Positions 1-8,319 are shown, counted from the stretch's first letter. The stretch is 9,017 nt of DNA from Ilumatobacteraceae bacterium (GCA_025456105.1 JALOLG010000033.1:1-9017); one strand, 5' to 3'. Made by a program: numbers and translations. The notes: generated from the letters alone by a model not told the origin.

Positions 1-45
1 GAGTCGGGCGAGACGGCCGAGGAAGACGCCGTCACCGCCGGATAG
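1..45 (+). CDS. possible C-terminal tail of an upstream gene (partial)
   Basis: Reading from base 1 in frame 1 gives 14 codons ending at a TAG (43-45). The encoded tail is acidic and ends EEDAVTAG. All codons but two end in G or C, as in the real genes of this window, and the stop lies 15 bp before the tRNA. Nothing can be said about function. It could equally be non-coding leader of the tRNA, so this is a weak call. Confidence 0.3.
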   Translation, partial: ESGETAEEDAVTAG

Positions 46-60
46 GCTCACGACCCGCTA

Positions 61-138
61 CGGGGTGTAGCGCAGCTTGGTTAGCGCGCCACGTTCGGGA
101 CGTGGAGGCCGGAGGTTCAAATCCTCTCACCCCGACCA
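61..138 (+). tRNA. trnP: tRNA-Pro (anticodon CGG)
   Basis: A full cloverleaf can be drawn. The acceptor stem CGGGGTG (61-67) pairs with CACCCCG (128-134), followed by discriminator A135 and an encoded CCA (136-138). The anticodon stem CCACG/CGTGG (89-93/101-105) encloses loop TTCGGGA, with anticodon CGG at 96-98 reading the proline codon CCG. The T arm GGAGG-TTCAAAT-CCTCT (111-127) is canonical apart from one G-U pair, and the D loop holds the GG dinucleotide. There is no intron. CCG is a heavily used proline codon in this GC-rich sequence. Only 11 bp separate it from the stop of the converging protease gene. Confidence 0.97.
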
Positions 139-149
139 TCGACACGGCC

Positions 150-1751
150 TCACACGAGGTTGAAGGTGGCGAAGATCTGGTCGAGGGCGTCGAGGTCGGC
201 CTCGCTCGTGAGCTGCACCGCCACCACCGCCGTCACGCTGCCGTCGGCCGGGCTGGCCGCCACCACCACGTACGTGGTCGGCAGGCCACCGCAGTCGCTC
301 CAGATCCGGAACTGGCCGATGAACGTGCCGTCGTCGTAGGGGGCGAGCCCGTCGTCGGTGGCGCACTCACCCTCGGCCGGGGCGAAGTCCTCGATCGTGG
401 CGGCCTGGTCGGCGGCGCCCGTGAGGAGCCCGTAGAACATGCCCGGCACCTCCCACGTCTCGTTGTAGCCCTGGATCGACGTGGCGGCCGAGATCTGGGG
501 CACCAGCGTGCCGTCGTCGAGCGTGATCGGCGTCGTGTCGACGTCGGCCCACTCGACGGGCACGTCGACGGTGATCGTGCCGGTGTCGTCGACGAGGGTC
601 TGGTAGCCGGTGTAGACGGTGCCGTCGCCCTCGTCGACCTCGACCTCGTCCTCGATCTCCTCGGCGAACGAGAACGACACCTCGAGCGGCACGTCGCCGC
701 CGATCTCGCCGCGCAGCACCTCCGACGTGTCGTAGCGCAGCACCTCGATCTGCATCGGCCGGTCGCCGGCGGTGCGGATCGCGTCGCAGTAGTCGGCCAT
801 CGTGCCGTCGGTGGCCATCGGCAGGCCGTTGAGCGACGTCACGATGTCGCCGGGCAGCAGACCCACCTCGGCGGCGGGCGTGCCGGCCGCGACGCCCGAG
901 ACCCAGATGCCCGACGTGCCGCTCGCCTCGTCGACGATGGCGGTGCCGTTGATGCCGAGCGACTCGAAGTCGCCCTGCTCCAGCTCGGCGACCACCTCCT
1001 GGGCGAGCTCGGACCGGATCGCGAAGAACTGCGCGACCGAGATGGCGGGGCTCACCGCGTAGTTCACTGCGACGACTCGGCCGTCGGCGTCGACCAGCGG
1101 CCCGCCCGAGTTGCCAGGCTGGATGTTGGCGTCGTGCTCGATCGTGGCGTCGATCGACGCCCACGACGTGTCGCCCGACGCCTCCGCCTTGGAGACGATG
1201 CCGCGGGTGAGCGTGAACTCGGGATCGCCGAGCGGGAACCCGGCGGCGTACACCTCGGTGCCCACGGTGGGCGGCGCATCGGCCCACTCGAGGTAGGGCA
1301 GCGGTTCGTCGGCGTCGATGCGGATGAGCGCCAGGTCGTTGCACTCCGACACGCCGAGGATCTCGGCGTTGTAGCTCTCGGAGGTGTCGCCGCCCACGAA
1401 CACCTCGAGGGTGGCGGCGCCCGTGACGACGTGGTTGTTGGTGACGGCGAGGCCGTCGGGGCTGATGATGAAGCCCGTCCCCGACCCGGCGTTCGAGGTC
1501 ATGCCCACCTCGGGGTCGCGGATCGTGCCCTCCGCGAGGATCTGCACCACGGCCGACTGGACCTCGTCGAAGCCGATCCCGGTCGGTTCGGTGGTGACCG
1601 CGGCCGGCTCCTCGGTGGTCGCCGGGGCCGGTTCGGTGTCGGGAGGCGACGTCGGCTCGGCCGACTCGTCGTCACCCCCACCGCCGCAGGCGGCCAGCAC
1701 CACCGCACCGACCGTCAGCATCGCCGCCACCGGGAACCGCCTCGCTCGCAT
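150..1751 (-). CDS. HtrA/DegP-like lipoprotein serine protease with PDZ and extra C-terminal domain
   Basis: 533 aa. The N-terminus has a short Arg-rich start, a hydrophobic segment and a lipobox L19-A-A-C22, so it should be exported and lipid-anchored on the outer face of the membrane. A Pro/Thr/Glu-rich linker (about 25-57) follows. The trypsin-like domain (about 58-255) carries the whole triad: H107 (TNNHVV), D139 (NDLALI) and S215 in GNSGGP. A PDZ domain covers about 265-345 (LLPGDIVTSLNG), followed by an acidic stretch (363-377). The last ~150 residues form a domain I cannot name, with C463 and C487 as a possible disulfide pair. The family degrades or refolds damaged envelope proteins. 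The ATG at 1749-1751 has a weak AGGA 7 nt upstream. It is divergent from the mazG-like gene and convergent with tRNA-Pro. The catalytic assignment is firm; the substrate is unknown. Confidence 0.92.
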   Translation of the reverse strand: MRARRFPVAAMLTVGAVVLAACGGGGDDESAEPTSPPDTEPAPATTEEPAAVTTEPTGIGFDEVQSAVVQILAEGTIRDPEVGMTSNAGSGTGFIISPDGLAVTNNHVVTGAATLEVFVGGDTSESYNAEILGVSECNDLALIRIDADEPLPYLEWADAPPTVGTEVYAAGFPLGDPEFTLTRGIVSKAEASGDTSWASIDATIEHDANIQPGNSGGPLVDADGRVVAVNYAVSPAISVAQFFAIRSELAQEVVAELEQGDFESLGINGTAIVDEASGTSGIWVSGVAAGTPAAEVGLLPGDIVTSLNGLPMATDGTMADYCDAIRTAGDRPMQIEVLRYDTSEVLRGEIGGDVPLEVSFSFAEEIEDEVEVDEGDGTVYTGYQTLVDDTGTITVDVPVEWADVDTTPITLDDGTLVPQISAATSIQGYNETWEVPGMFYGLLTGAADQAATIEDFAPAEGECATDDGLAPYDDGTFIGQFRIWSDCGGLPTTYVVVAASPADGSVTAVVAVQLTSEADLDALDQIFATFNLV

Positions 1752-1760
1752 GGCGTCATC

Positions 1761-1784
1761 CTGTCACCCGGCGAGCGGTACGTT
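1761..1784 (+). promoter_or_regulatory. candidate promoter of the mazG-like gene (CTGTCAC-N10-GTACGTT)
   Basis: The 39-bp gap between the divergent htrA-like and mazG-like starts holds CTGTCA (1761-1766) and a -10-like TACGTT (1779-1784, fitting TAnnnT), separated by 12 bp. The -10 ends 6 bp before the GTG start. Initiation at the usual distance would therefore give a leaderless mRNA, which fits the absence of a Shine-Dalgarno. The arrangement resembles the actinobacterial RecA-NDp promoter (tTGTCRgtg-N8-TAnnnT, bound by PafBC in mycobacteria), with one extra spacer base. The same two blocks recur before the DUF222 gene at 8736-8758. CTGTCA also overlaps the weak ribosome site of the htrA-like gene on the other strand. 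Confidence 0.45.
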
Positions 1785-1790
1785 CGGCAG

Positions 1791-2059
1791 GTGGACCTCG
1801 CCGCGCTGCAGGACGTCATCGAGCGGACGTATGGCGAGCGCGACCGCGCCCGCGGCGTGCCGTCGACGGTGGCGTGGCTGGCCGAGGAGCTGGGCGAGCT
1901 GGCCCAGGCCGTGCGCAAGGGCACCCCCGAGCAGCAGGCCCACGAGTTCGCCGACGTGCTGGCCTGGGTGGCGTCGCTCGCCAACCAGATGGACGTCGAC
2001 CTCGCCGCGGCGATCCGCCGCTACGAGGCGGGCTGCCCCCGCTGCGCCGCCATCCCCTG

Positions 2060-2072
<13 letters not shown>
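1791..2072 (+). CDS. small MazG-type nucleotide pyrophosphohydrolase with Cys-rich tail
   Basis: 93 aa, a single MazG domain and far shorter than the two-domain MazG of E. coli. The Mg2+-binding pattern is intact: EExxE at E32, E33 and E36 (AEELGELAQA), then ExxD at E52 and D55 (HEFADVLAW). Such all-alpha NTP pyrophosphatases hydrolyse (d)NTPs to NMP plus pyrophosphate and are linked to removal of abnormal nucleotides. The tail has C82, C85, C90 and C92 (GCPRCAAIPCACP), which looks like a small metal-binding knuckle. The GTG at 1791 is the only start in frame that fits the domain: upstream codons back to 1752 contain no ATG or GTG. No Shine-Dalgarno is visible. It runs divergently from the protease gene and its stop is 1 bp from the end of asd. 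Substrate preference cannot be read from the sequence. Confidence 0.85.
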
Positions 2073-3977
<1,905 letters not shown>

Positions 3978-4000
3978 CGTGCCGGTGGGCTCGGCGGCGC

Positions 4001-5251
4001 TCAGGTCCGCTCCGGCAGCGGCGCCGAGTAGGCCTGCCCGGAGTCGAGCCCGAACGCCGTGTGCAGGGTGCGGGCGGCGCGCTCGAGGTCGGCCGTGGCG
4101 ATGACGACGGAGATGCGGATGGTGGACGTGGAGATCATCTCGATGTTGACGCCCTCGTCGGCGAGGGTGCGGAACATCTTCGCCGCGATGCCGGGCGAGC
4201 TCTTCATGCCGGCGCCCACCACCGAGAGCTTGGCGATGTCGCGGTCGTGCGTGACGCCCTGGGCGCCGATCTCGGCGGCCACCCGCCGCACGATCTCCTC
4301 GGCCTCGCCCAGGTCGGCGATCGGCATCGTGAAGCTGATGTCGGTGGTGCCGTCGGTGGACGTGTTCTGCACGATCATGTCGACGTTCACGTTGGCTGCC
4401 GCGAGCGGCTCGAACAGCGCCGCCGAGATGCCCGGGCGGTCGGGCACGCCGAGCACCGTGACCTTGGCCTCGCTCACGTCGGTGACGACGCCCGAGATGA
4501 TCGGATCTTCCACGTTGGGCTCCTCGTTGGTGACCCACGTGCCGGCCTCCCAGGTGAAGCTGGACCGCACGTGGAGCGGGACGTTGTGGTTGCGGGCGAA
4601 CTCCACCGAGCGCAGCGCCAGCACCTTGGAGCCGGCGCCGGCCATCTCGAGCATCTCGTCGAAGTGGATGCGGGCGAGCTTGCGGGCCTGGGGCACGATG
4701 CGCGGGTCGGCGGTGAACACGCCGGTGACGTCGGTGTAGATCTCGCAGGCGTCGGCGTCGAGCGCCTTGGCGAGCGCGGACGCGGTGAGGTCGGAGGCGC
4801 CACGACCCATCGTGGTGATCTCCTTGTCGGTGCTCACGCCCTGGAAGCCGGCGACGACCGCGACCCGACCGGCGGCGAGCGCCTCGCGCACCCGGTCGCC
4901 CTTCACCTCGACGATCTTGGCCTTGCGGTGCGCGGTGTCGGTGATGATGCCCACCTGGCTGCCCGTGAAGCTGACCGCGTCGACGCCGATGTCGGCGAGC
5001 GCCATCGTCATGAGCGCCGCGGTGACCCGTTCGCCCGTGGTGAGCAGCATGTCCATCTCGCGGCCGGGCTGGGTGGACGACACCGAGTCGGCGAGGGCGA
5101 TCAGGTTGTCGGTGGTCTTGCCCATCGCCGACACCACCACCACGACGTCGTTGCCGTGGCGCTTGGTGATCTTGACGTTCTCGGCGACCGCGCGGATGCG
5201 ATCGGGGTCGGCGACGGACGTACCGCCGTACTTCTGGACGATGAGCGCCAC
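4001..5251 (-). CDS. lysC: aspartokinase with two ACT domains
   Basis: 416 aa, the usual length for LysC of the Corynebacterium/Bacillus type. It phosphorylates aspartate, the first and normally feedback-controlled step to lysine, threonine, methionine and diaminopimelate. The kinase domain (1-about 250) holds KYGGTSV (7-13), SAMGKTTD (41-48), the aspartate-binding TTGER (71-75), FTGSQVG (95-101) and YTDVTGVFTADPRI (172-185). Two ACT domains follow (about 262-340 and 343-416). DGTTDISFT (300-308) and GAGMKSSPG (347-355) match effector-binding stretches of the family, so lysine and/or threonine inhibition is likely. Oddly, the normally GRGGSDTTA nucleotide-site loop reads GRGASDLTA (149-157). 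The start is GTG (5249-5251), with no Shine-Dalgarno and a 12-bp gap to the preceding gene. An internal start for a beta subunit is listed separately. Confidence 0.96.
   Translation of the reverse strand: MALIVQKYGGTSVADPDRIRAVAENVKITKRHGNDVVVVVSAMGKTTDNLIALADSVSSTQPGREMDMLLTTGERVTAALMTMALADIGVDAVSFTGSQVGIITDTAHRKAKIVEVKGDRVREALAAGRVAVVAGFQGVSTDKEITTMGRGASDLTASALAKALDADACEIYTDVTGVFTADPRIVPQARKLARIHFDEMLEMAGAGSKVLALRSVEFARNHNVPLHVRSSFTWEAGTWVTNEEPNVEDPIISGVVTDVSEAKVTVLGVPDRPGISAALFEPLAAANVNVDMIVQNTSTDGTTDISFTMPIADLGEAEEIVRRVAAEIGAQGVTHDRDIAKLSVVGAGMKSSPGIAAKMFRTLADEGVNIEMISTSTIRISVVIATADLERAARTLHTAFGLDSGQAYSAPLPERT
4511..4525 (-). promoter_or_regulatory. internal Shine-Dalgarno and GTG for an aspartokinase beta subunit
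   Basis: Inside lysC, reading the minus strand, GAGGAG (4520-4525) is followed by six bases (CCCAAC) and then an in-frame GTG (4511-4513), codon 247. Initiation here would make a 170-residue protein containing only the two ACT domains. Corynebacterium and Bacillus lysC are known to make such a beta subunit from an in-frame internal start at about codon 250, giving an alpha2beta2 enzyme. The GAGGAG also simply encodes Glu-Glu, so chance is possible. The main lysC start has no comparable ribosome site. Confidence 0.6.
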
Positions 5252-5263
5252 GGGGATCGGAGG

Positions 5264-5602
5264 CTACGGGGCGCTCGTGAGCGACACGACCTCGAACTCG
5301 AGGAGGCTCGCGCCGGTGGCGACCGGGTGGTGGGGCTTGGCCTCGCCGGTGCCGCCCTCGGTGTGGGTGTTGGCGTGCTGCTGGGCGAACTCGCGGCTCG
5401 TGCGCCAGGCCTGGAACGACTCCTCGGAGTCCCAGCGGGTGACGACGAAGTAGCGCGAGTCGCCGGCCACCGGGCGCAGCAGCATGAACTCCTCGAACCC
5501 GGGCATCCCGTCGACCTCACCGGCCCGGGCGGCGAACCGCTTCTCCAGCTCGGGCCCCATCCCCTCGGGCACCTCGATCGCGTTGATCTTGACGACGCTC
5601 AT
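5264..5602 (-). CDS. MhuD/IsdG-type haem-degrading monooxygenase (antibiotic biosynthesis monooxygenase fold)
   Basis: 112 aa, a single ferredoxin-like ABM domain. The N-terminus VVKINAIEVPEG and the segments GPELEKRFA, LLRPV, RYFVVT, FQAW and TGASLLEFEVV closely follow mycobacterial MhuD, which binds haem and oxidatively opens it to release iron. The residues recalled as important for MhuD are present: N7, F23, R26 and W66. The haem-ligand His falls at H76, shifted by one relative to MhuD. Between W66 and P93 the protein is several residues longer than MhuD and His-rich (H76, H80, H91, H92). I chose the ATG at 5600-5602 (MSVVKIN) because it matches the family start; an ATG three codons upstream (5611) is the alternative. 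It lies 12 bp before lysC on the same strand. Haem activity is inferred from homology; a general quinol-type monooxygenase is possible. Confidence 0.85.
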   Translation of the reverse strand: MSVVKINAIEVPEGMGPELEKRFAARAGEVDGMPGFEEFMLLRPVAGDSRYFVVTRWDSEESFQAWRTSREFAQQHANTHTEGGTGEAKPHHPVATGASLLEFEVVSLTSAP

Positions 5603-5612
5603 GGGCGCCATT

Positions 5613-5629
5613 GTCGCCGACGAGGCGAC
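5613..5629 (-). repeat. hairpin in the gap upstream of the MhuD-like gene
   Basis: GTCGCC (5613-5618) and GGCGAC (5624-5629) form a perfect 6-bp stem with a 5-nt loop, extendable by G-T pairs. It fills part of the 44-bp gap between the LLM gene and the MhuD-like gene and ends 10 bp before the chosen ATG. No T-run follows on the minus strand, so it may be an attenuating or mRNA-stabilising stem, or chance in GC-rich DNA. Confidence 0.3.
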
Positions 5630-5646
5630 GGATGGCACGTCGACGA

Positions 5647-6474
5647 TCAGGCGCCGGAGATCACGCCGGCGATGTCGTCGACGACGGAGGGGTCGGCGGT
5701 CTTCGCGATCGCGACGATCGCGAGGTGGGCACCCGCCCGCGACCACGCGTCGACCTCGGCGCCGAACGCCTCCGGGTCGTCGTTCCAGCGCACGAGCACG
5801 CTGCAGGTGATCTCGTCGGGATCGCGGTCGAGCCGCCGGCAGTGCTCGTGCAGCACCTCGCGGCACTCGGCGAACTCGGCGGTGTCGGCGCCCGAGTAGT
5901 TCCAGTGGTGGGCGTAGCGCGCGGCGAGCGGGAGCGTGCGGCGCTTGCCCCGCCCACCGATGCACACCGGCAGCGGGCGCTGCAGCGGGAACGGGTGGTT
6001 CATGGCGCCGTTGAGCTGGTAGTAGCGCCCGTGGAAGCTGGTGCGCTCCTGGGTGAACAGCCCCTCGAGCACGGCCAGCGACTCCTCGAACCGGTCGAAG
6101 CGCTCCTGCATCGTGCCGAGCTCGATCCCGAACGCCTCGCACTCCTCGAGGTTCCAGCCGGCACCGACGCCGAGCTCGAGCCGGCCGCCCGACGTGATGT
6201 CGAGCGTGGCGGCCATGTTCGCGAGCACGCCGGGGTGGCGGTAGACGATGCCGGTCACGAGGACGCCGCCCCGGATCCGCCGAGTCTCGTGCAGCAGCGC
6301 GGTGAGCGTGACCCAACCGTCGAAGCAGTCGTCGGTGGAGTCGCCGAACAGCGGATAGAGGTGGTCGAACGTCCAGGCCGACTCGAACACCTCGTGGGTG
6401 TCGGCCCGCTGCCACACCTCGCGGAGCCACGGCCAGGTGGTGCGCTGGGGCGACGTGCTCAGGGCGAACCGCAC
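5647..6474 (-). CDS. LLM-class (luciferase-like, probably F420-dependent) oxidoreductase
   Basis: 275 aa from a GTG start. It is a TIM-barrel flavin/F420 oxidoreductase of the bacterial luciferase superfamily. Visible family features are TFDHLYP (35-41), the barrel segment YRHPGVLANMAATLDITSGG (78-97) running into RLELGVGAGWN (98-108), the EAFGIELG segment (113-120), ERFDRFEESLAVLEGLF (124-140), FHGRYYQL (147-154) and PLPVCIGGRGKRRTL (167-181). Such enzymes move hydride between reduced F420 or FMN and a small organic substrate, which cannot be predicted here. I chose the GTG at 6472-6474 because GGAAAGG lies 7 nt upstream and the protein then begins VRFALSTSPQ, as the family does. An ATG at 6507 would add 11 residues. 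It follows the HAD gene by 46 bp. Confidence 0.9.
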   Translation of the reverse strand: MRFALSTSPQRTTWPWLREVWQRADTHEVFESAWTFDHLYPLFGDSTDDCFDGWVTLTALLHETRRIRGGVLVTGIVYRHPGVLANMAATLDITSGGRLELGVGAGWNLEECEAFGIELGTMQERFDRFEESLAVLEGLFTQERTSFHGRYYQLNGAMNHPFPLQRPLPVCIGGRGKRRTLPLAARYAHHWNYSGADTAEFAECREVLHEHCRRLDRDPDEITCSVLVRWNDDPEAFGAEVDAWSRAGAHLAIVAIAKTADPSVVDDIAGVISGA

Positions 6475-6481
6475 GTCCGTA

Positions 6482-6488
6482 CCTTTCC
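6482..6488 (-). promoter_or_regulatory. ribosome-binding site deciding the LLM start
   Basis: Minus-strand GGAAAGG ends 7 nt before the GTG at 6472-6474. The competing ATG at 6507 has no such sequence and would lie upstream of this site, so the GTG is the better start. Confidence 0.6.
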
Positions 6489-6489
6489 A

Positions 6490-6517
6490 CTCCGGCCCTG
6501 CCGGCAACGTGCCGGAG
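6490..6517 (-). repeat. competing CCGGC/GCCGG hairpins between the HAD and LLM genes
   Basis: Two CCGGC and two GCCGG units (6492-6496, 6500-6504, 6501-6505, 6511-6515) can pair in mutually exclusive ways. The options are a 7-bp stem CTCCGGC/GCCGGAG (6490-6496 with 6511-6517), or local stems at 6492-6504 or 6501-6515 with 3-nt loops. They sit just downstream of the HAD stop and 2 bp from the ribosome site of the LLM gene, so they could terminate, attenuate or stabilise the transcript. No T-run is present. Confidence 0.4.
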
Positions 6518-6520
6518 CGC

Positions 6521-7207
6521 TCAGCGAGAGAGCAGCGGGCCGAGCTCGGCCACCGACGCGAGCAGGTGCGTGTGCGGCGCGGTGGCGAGCTGCTCGGCGG
6601 TGTGCGCGCCGGTGAGCACGCCGGCGACGATCGACGCCCCGGCCCGGGTGCCCGCGAGCAGGTCGTTGGTGGTGTCGCCGGCGACGGCGACCGAGGCGAC
6701 CGAGGTGGCGCCGAGGCGGAGCACCGCGGTGAGGATCATGTCGGGGAACGGCCGGCCACGGCCCGCGTCGGCGGGCGACAGCACGAGGTCGACGAGATCG
6801 CCCCAGCCGAGCCGGTCGACGATCGCGTCGCGGGTCGCCGGCGCGAAACCGGTGGTGAGGCACGTGCGGATCCCGTCGCGGCGGCAGCGATCGAACAGCT
6901 CGACCGCACCCTCGACCGGACGGACCCCGCCGGCTGCGACGACGTCGGCGTACGCGTCCTCGAACGCCGCGTTGGCGCGTGCCGCTGCGTCGTCGTCGCC
7001 GAGGATCGCCCGGAACACCTCGATCTTCGACGCTCCCATCGTGGTGGCGGCGTACGCCATGGCGTCGTCGAGCGCCGCGCCGGCGAGACCCGCCGCCGTG
7101 GCGGCGACGCGGAAGCTGGCCATCACCGCGTCGCCGTCGTCGACGGTGGTGCCGGCCATGTCGAGGCACACGAGCTCGATGGGTGGGTGCGTCGGCGTGG
7201 TGGTCAC
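6521..7207 (-). CDS. phosphonatase-like HAD hydrolase
   Basis: 228 aa. HAD motif I is D16-M-A-G-T-T-V-D, the phosphonatase form of the nucleophile loop (D16 and the DxAGTTVD pattern). Motif II is T118-T119-G in CLTTGF, followed by GRPFPDM (151-157), as in PhnX GRPxPWM. The acidic motif is GDTTNDLLAG (177-186). The cap carries MGASK (57-61). K61 aligns with the Schiff-base lysine K53 of Bacillus PhnX (MGLLK), so phosphonoacetaldehyde-type C-P cleavage is chemically possible. It is shorter than PhnX (about 265 aa), as in the phosphonatase-like clade found next to FAD oxidoreductases. The GTG start (7205-7207) overlaps the stop of the FAD gene as GTGA and has GGGAGG 4 nt upstream. It probably acts on the aldehyde made by the upstream enzyme. 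Confidence 0.88.
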   Translation of the reverse strand: MTTTPTHPPIELVCLDMAGTTVDDGDAVMASFRVAATAAGLAGAALDDAMAYAATTMGASKIEVFRAILGDDDAAARANAAFEDAYADVVAAGGVRPVEGAVELFDRCRRDGIRTCLTTGFAPATRDAIVDRLGWGDLVDLVLSPADAGRGRPFPDMILTAVLRLGATSVASVAVAGDTTNDLLAGTRAGASIVAGVLTGAHTAEQLATAPHTHLLASVAELGPLLSR

Positions 7208-8319
7208 AGTGCCTCCCAGGTGCGCTCGGCGATGGCGGGCGACAGCGTCATCCCGCGCCCACCCGCGCCGGTGACGAGCACGACGCCGGGCTCGACCTCG
7301 TCGTGGTGGTACACGATCGACGGGTCCGTGTCGGGGTGGAGCACGGAGTACACGCCGGCCCAGCGGCGCAGCACCGGCGGCAGCGGTGCGCCGAGGATGG
7401 TGGCAGCGCGCTCGGCGAGGTGCTCGTAGGGCTCCTCGTCGACGTCGAACGGGAACGGCTCGTCGTCGTCGTGGGTGTCGCCGATCGTGAGGCTCCCGTC
7501 GAGGCGCTGCACGAGGAGCAGCTGGAGGTCGTGCCTCGCAGCGACCGCGGATCGGTCGCCGAGTGGCGCGAGGTCGAGGTGCTCGTAGGCGGGGTAGTAG
7601 CGCAGCGACTCCGCATCGGCGATCGACGAGGTGAGCCGCAGGTCGGTGGGCGCGGTCTGCATCATCTGCAGTCGGCGGCGTCGCACTGGTGCCGTCGCCA
7701 GCCGGTCGGCGAGCAGCCCGTCGTGGGTGGCTCCGGGGCACACCACCAGCAGGTCGGCCTCGTGCCGATCGCCGAGGTGGTCGATCGCGACGGCGCCGTC
7801 GTGGGCGACCACGTGGCGGCCCGGCACGTGCTCGTAGCGACCGGTCGCCGCCATCGCGTCGCGCAGCGATGGCAGCAGCACGCGCGGCTCGACGATCGCG
7901 TCACGTCGGCAGTGGAGCGCGCCGACCACGGGGCCGCGGACGGCGGGCTCGGCCCGCCGAACCTCGTCGGGGTCGAGGAGCACCGTGTCGCGATCGGCCG
8001 CAGCGGGGGTGGCTGCGTAGCTCGACATCACGTCGAGCTCGCCGTCGGTGAGGGCCACCGTGAGCGAGCCGTGCGGTCGGAACCCGACCCCCGGGACGAC
8101 GGCGCCGATCTCGGCCCACAGCTCGCGGGCACGCAGGGCGAGCTGCAGCTCGGTCCCGTCGCGTCGGCCGCTCACCCACACGAGCCCGAAGTTGCGCACC
8201 GACGCCGAGCGGGCCTCGAGGTCGCGCTCGATCTGGCGCACCCGGTGCCCACGGGCGAGCGCGAACCACGCGTGCATCGTGCCGATCACGCCACCGCCGA
8301 CGATCGTGACGGTGCTCAT
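7204..8319 (-). CDS. DadA/DAO-family FAD-dependent oxidoreductase, aminophosphonate-associated type
   Basis: 371 aa. The N-terminal Rossmann motif VGGGVIG (7-13) and the acidic ribose-binding E31 mark an FAD enzyme of the D-amino-acid oxidase fold. SVRNFGLVW (40-48) is the segment I associate with the clade paired with phosphonatase-like hydrolases. LRRWAGVYSVL (317-327) and LVTGAGGRGMTLSPA (348-362) form the C-terminal FAD-binding part. This clade has been proposed to oxidise an aminophosphonate (2-aminoethylphosphonate or a relative) to the aldehyde that the HAD partner cleaves, and here the partner gene follows directly. The ATG at 8317-8319 overlaps the stop of the YjbR gene as ATGA. No membrane segment or signal peptide is seen beyond the Rossmann strand. 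Sarcosine- or glycine-oxidase-like activity is the alternative. Confidence 0.88.
   Translation of the reverse strand: MSTVTIVGGGVIGTMHAWFALARGHRVRQIERDLEARSASVRNFGLVWVSGRRDGTELQLALRARELWAEIGAVVPGVGFRPHGSLTVALTDGELDVMSSYAATPAAADRDTVLLDPDEVRRAEPAVRGPVVGALHCRRDAIVEPRVLLPSLRDAMAATGRYEHVPGRHVVAHDGAVAIDHLGDRHEADLLVVCPGATHDGLLADRLATAPVRRRRLQMMQTAPTDLRLTSSIADAESLRYYPAYEHLDLAPLGDRSAVAARHDLQLLLVQRLDGSLTIGDTHDDDEPFPFDVDEEPYEHLAERAATILGAPLPPVLRRWAGVYSVLHPDTDPSIVYHHDEVEPGVVLVTGAGGRGMTLSPAIAERTWEAL
7205..7217 (-). promoter_or_regulatory. GTGA overlap and ribosome site of the HAD gene
   Basis: GGGAGG (7212-7217 on the minus strand) precedes the GTG (7205-7207) by 4 nt. The GTG shares bases with the TGA of the FAD gene. 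This is a typical stop-start coupling site and fixes the HAD start despite the longer open frame upstream. Confidence 0.65.

Noticed and set aside
61..149. tRNA-Pro as an integration (attB) site with an adjoining mobile element
   Set aside because: No integrase, no direct repeat of the tRNA 3' end and no change in gene character follow it; the next gene is an ordinary chromosomal protease.
1624..1690. Repetitive-looking coding stretch in the protease gene
   Set aside because: It encodes the Pro/Thr/Glu linker after the lipobox; there are no exact repeat units and no spacer pattern of a CRISPR or tandem repeat.
1772..1786. LexA-like box before the mazG-like gene (CGAGC...GTTCG)
   Set aside because: The half-sites are 5 bp apart instead of 4 and the left half has a mismatch, so I do not count it as an SOS box.
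102..1790. Long open + strand frame through the protease gene, running in frame into the mazG-like gene
   Set aside because: It is the mirror of the protease coding strand, caused by high GC. Its translation is Arg/Gly/Val/His-rich with no domain until codon GTG 1791, and it would swallow half of the tRNA.
4061..5899. 612-codon open + strand frame opposite lysC and the next genes
   Set aside because: Composition is typical of an antisense shadow (runs of GVGV, LGLAG, many His/Arg/Asp). The minus strand has complete, recognisable proteins with all active-site residues.
6475..6507. ATG at 6507 as the LLM start
   Set aside because: It lacks a ribosome site and would encode 11 residues outside the family pattern, covering the GGAAAGG that serves the GTG at 6474.
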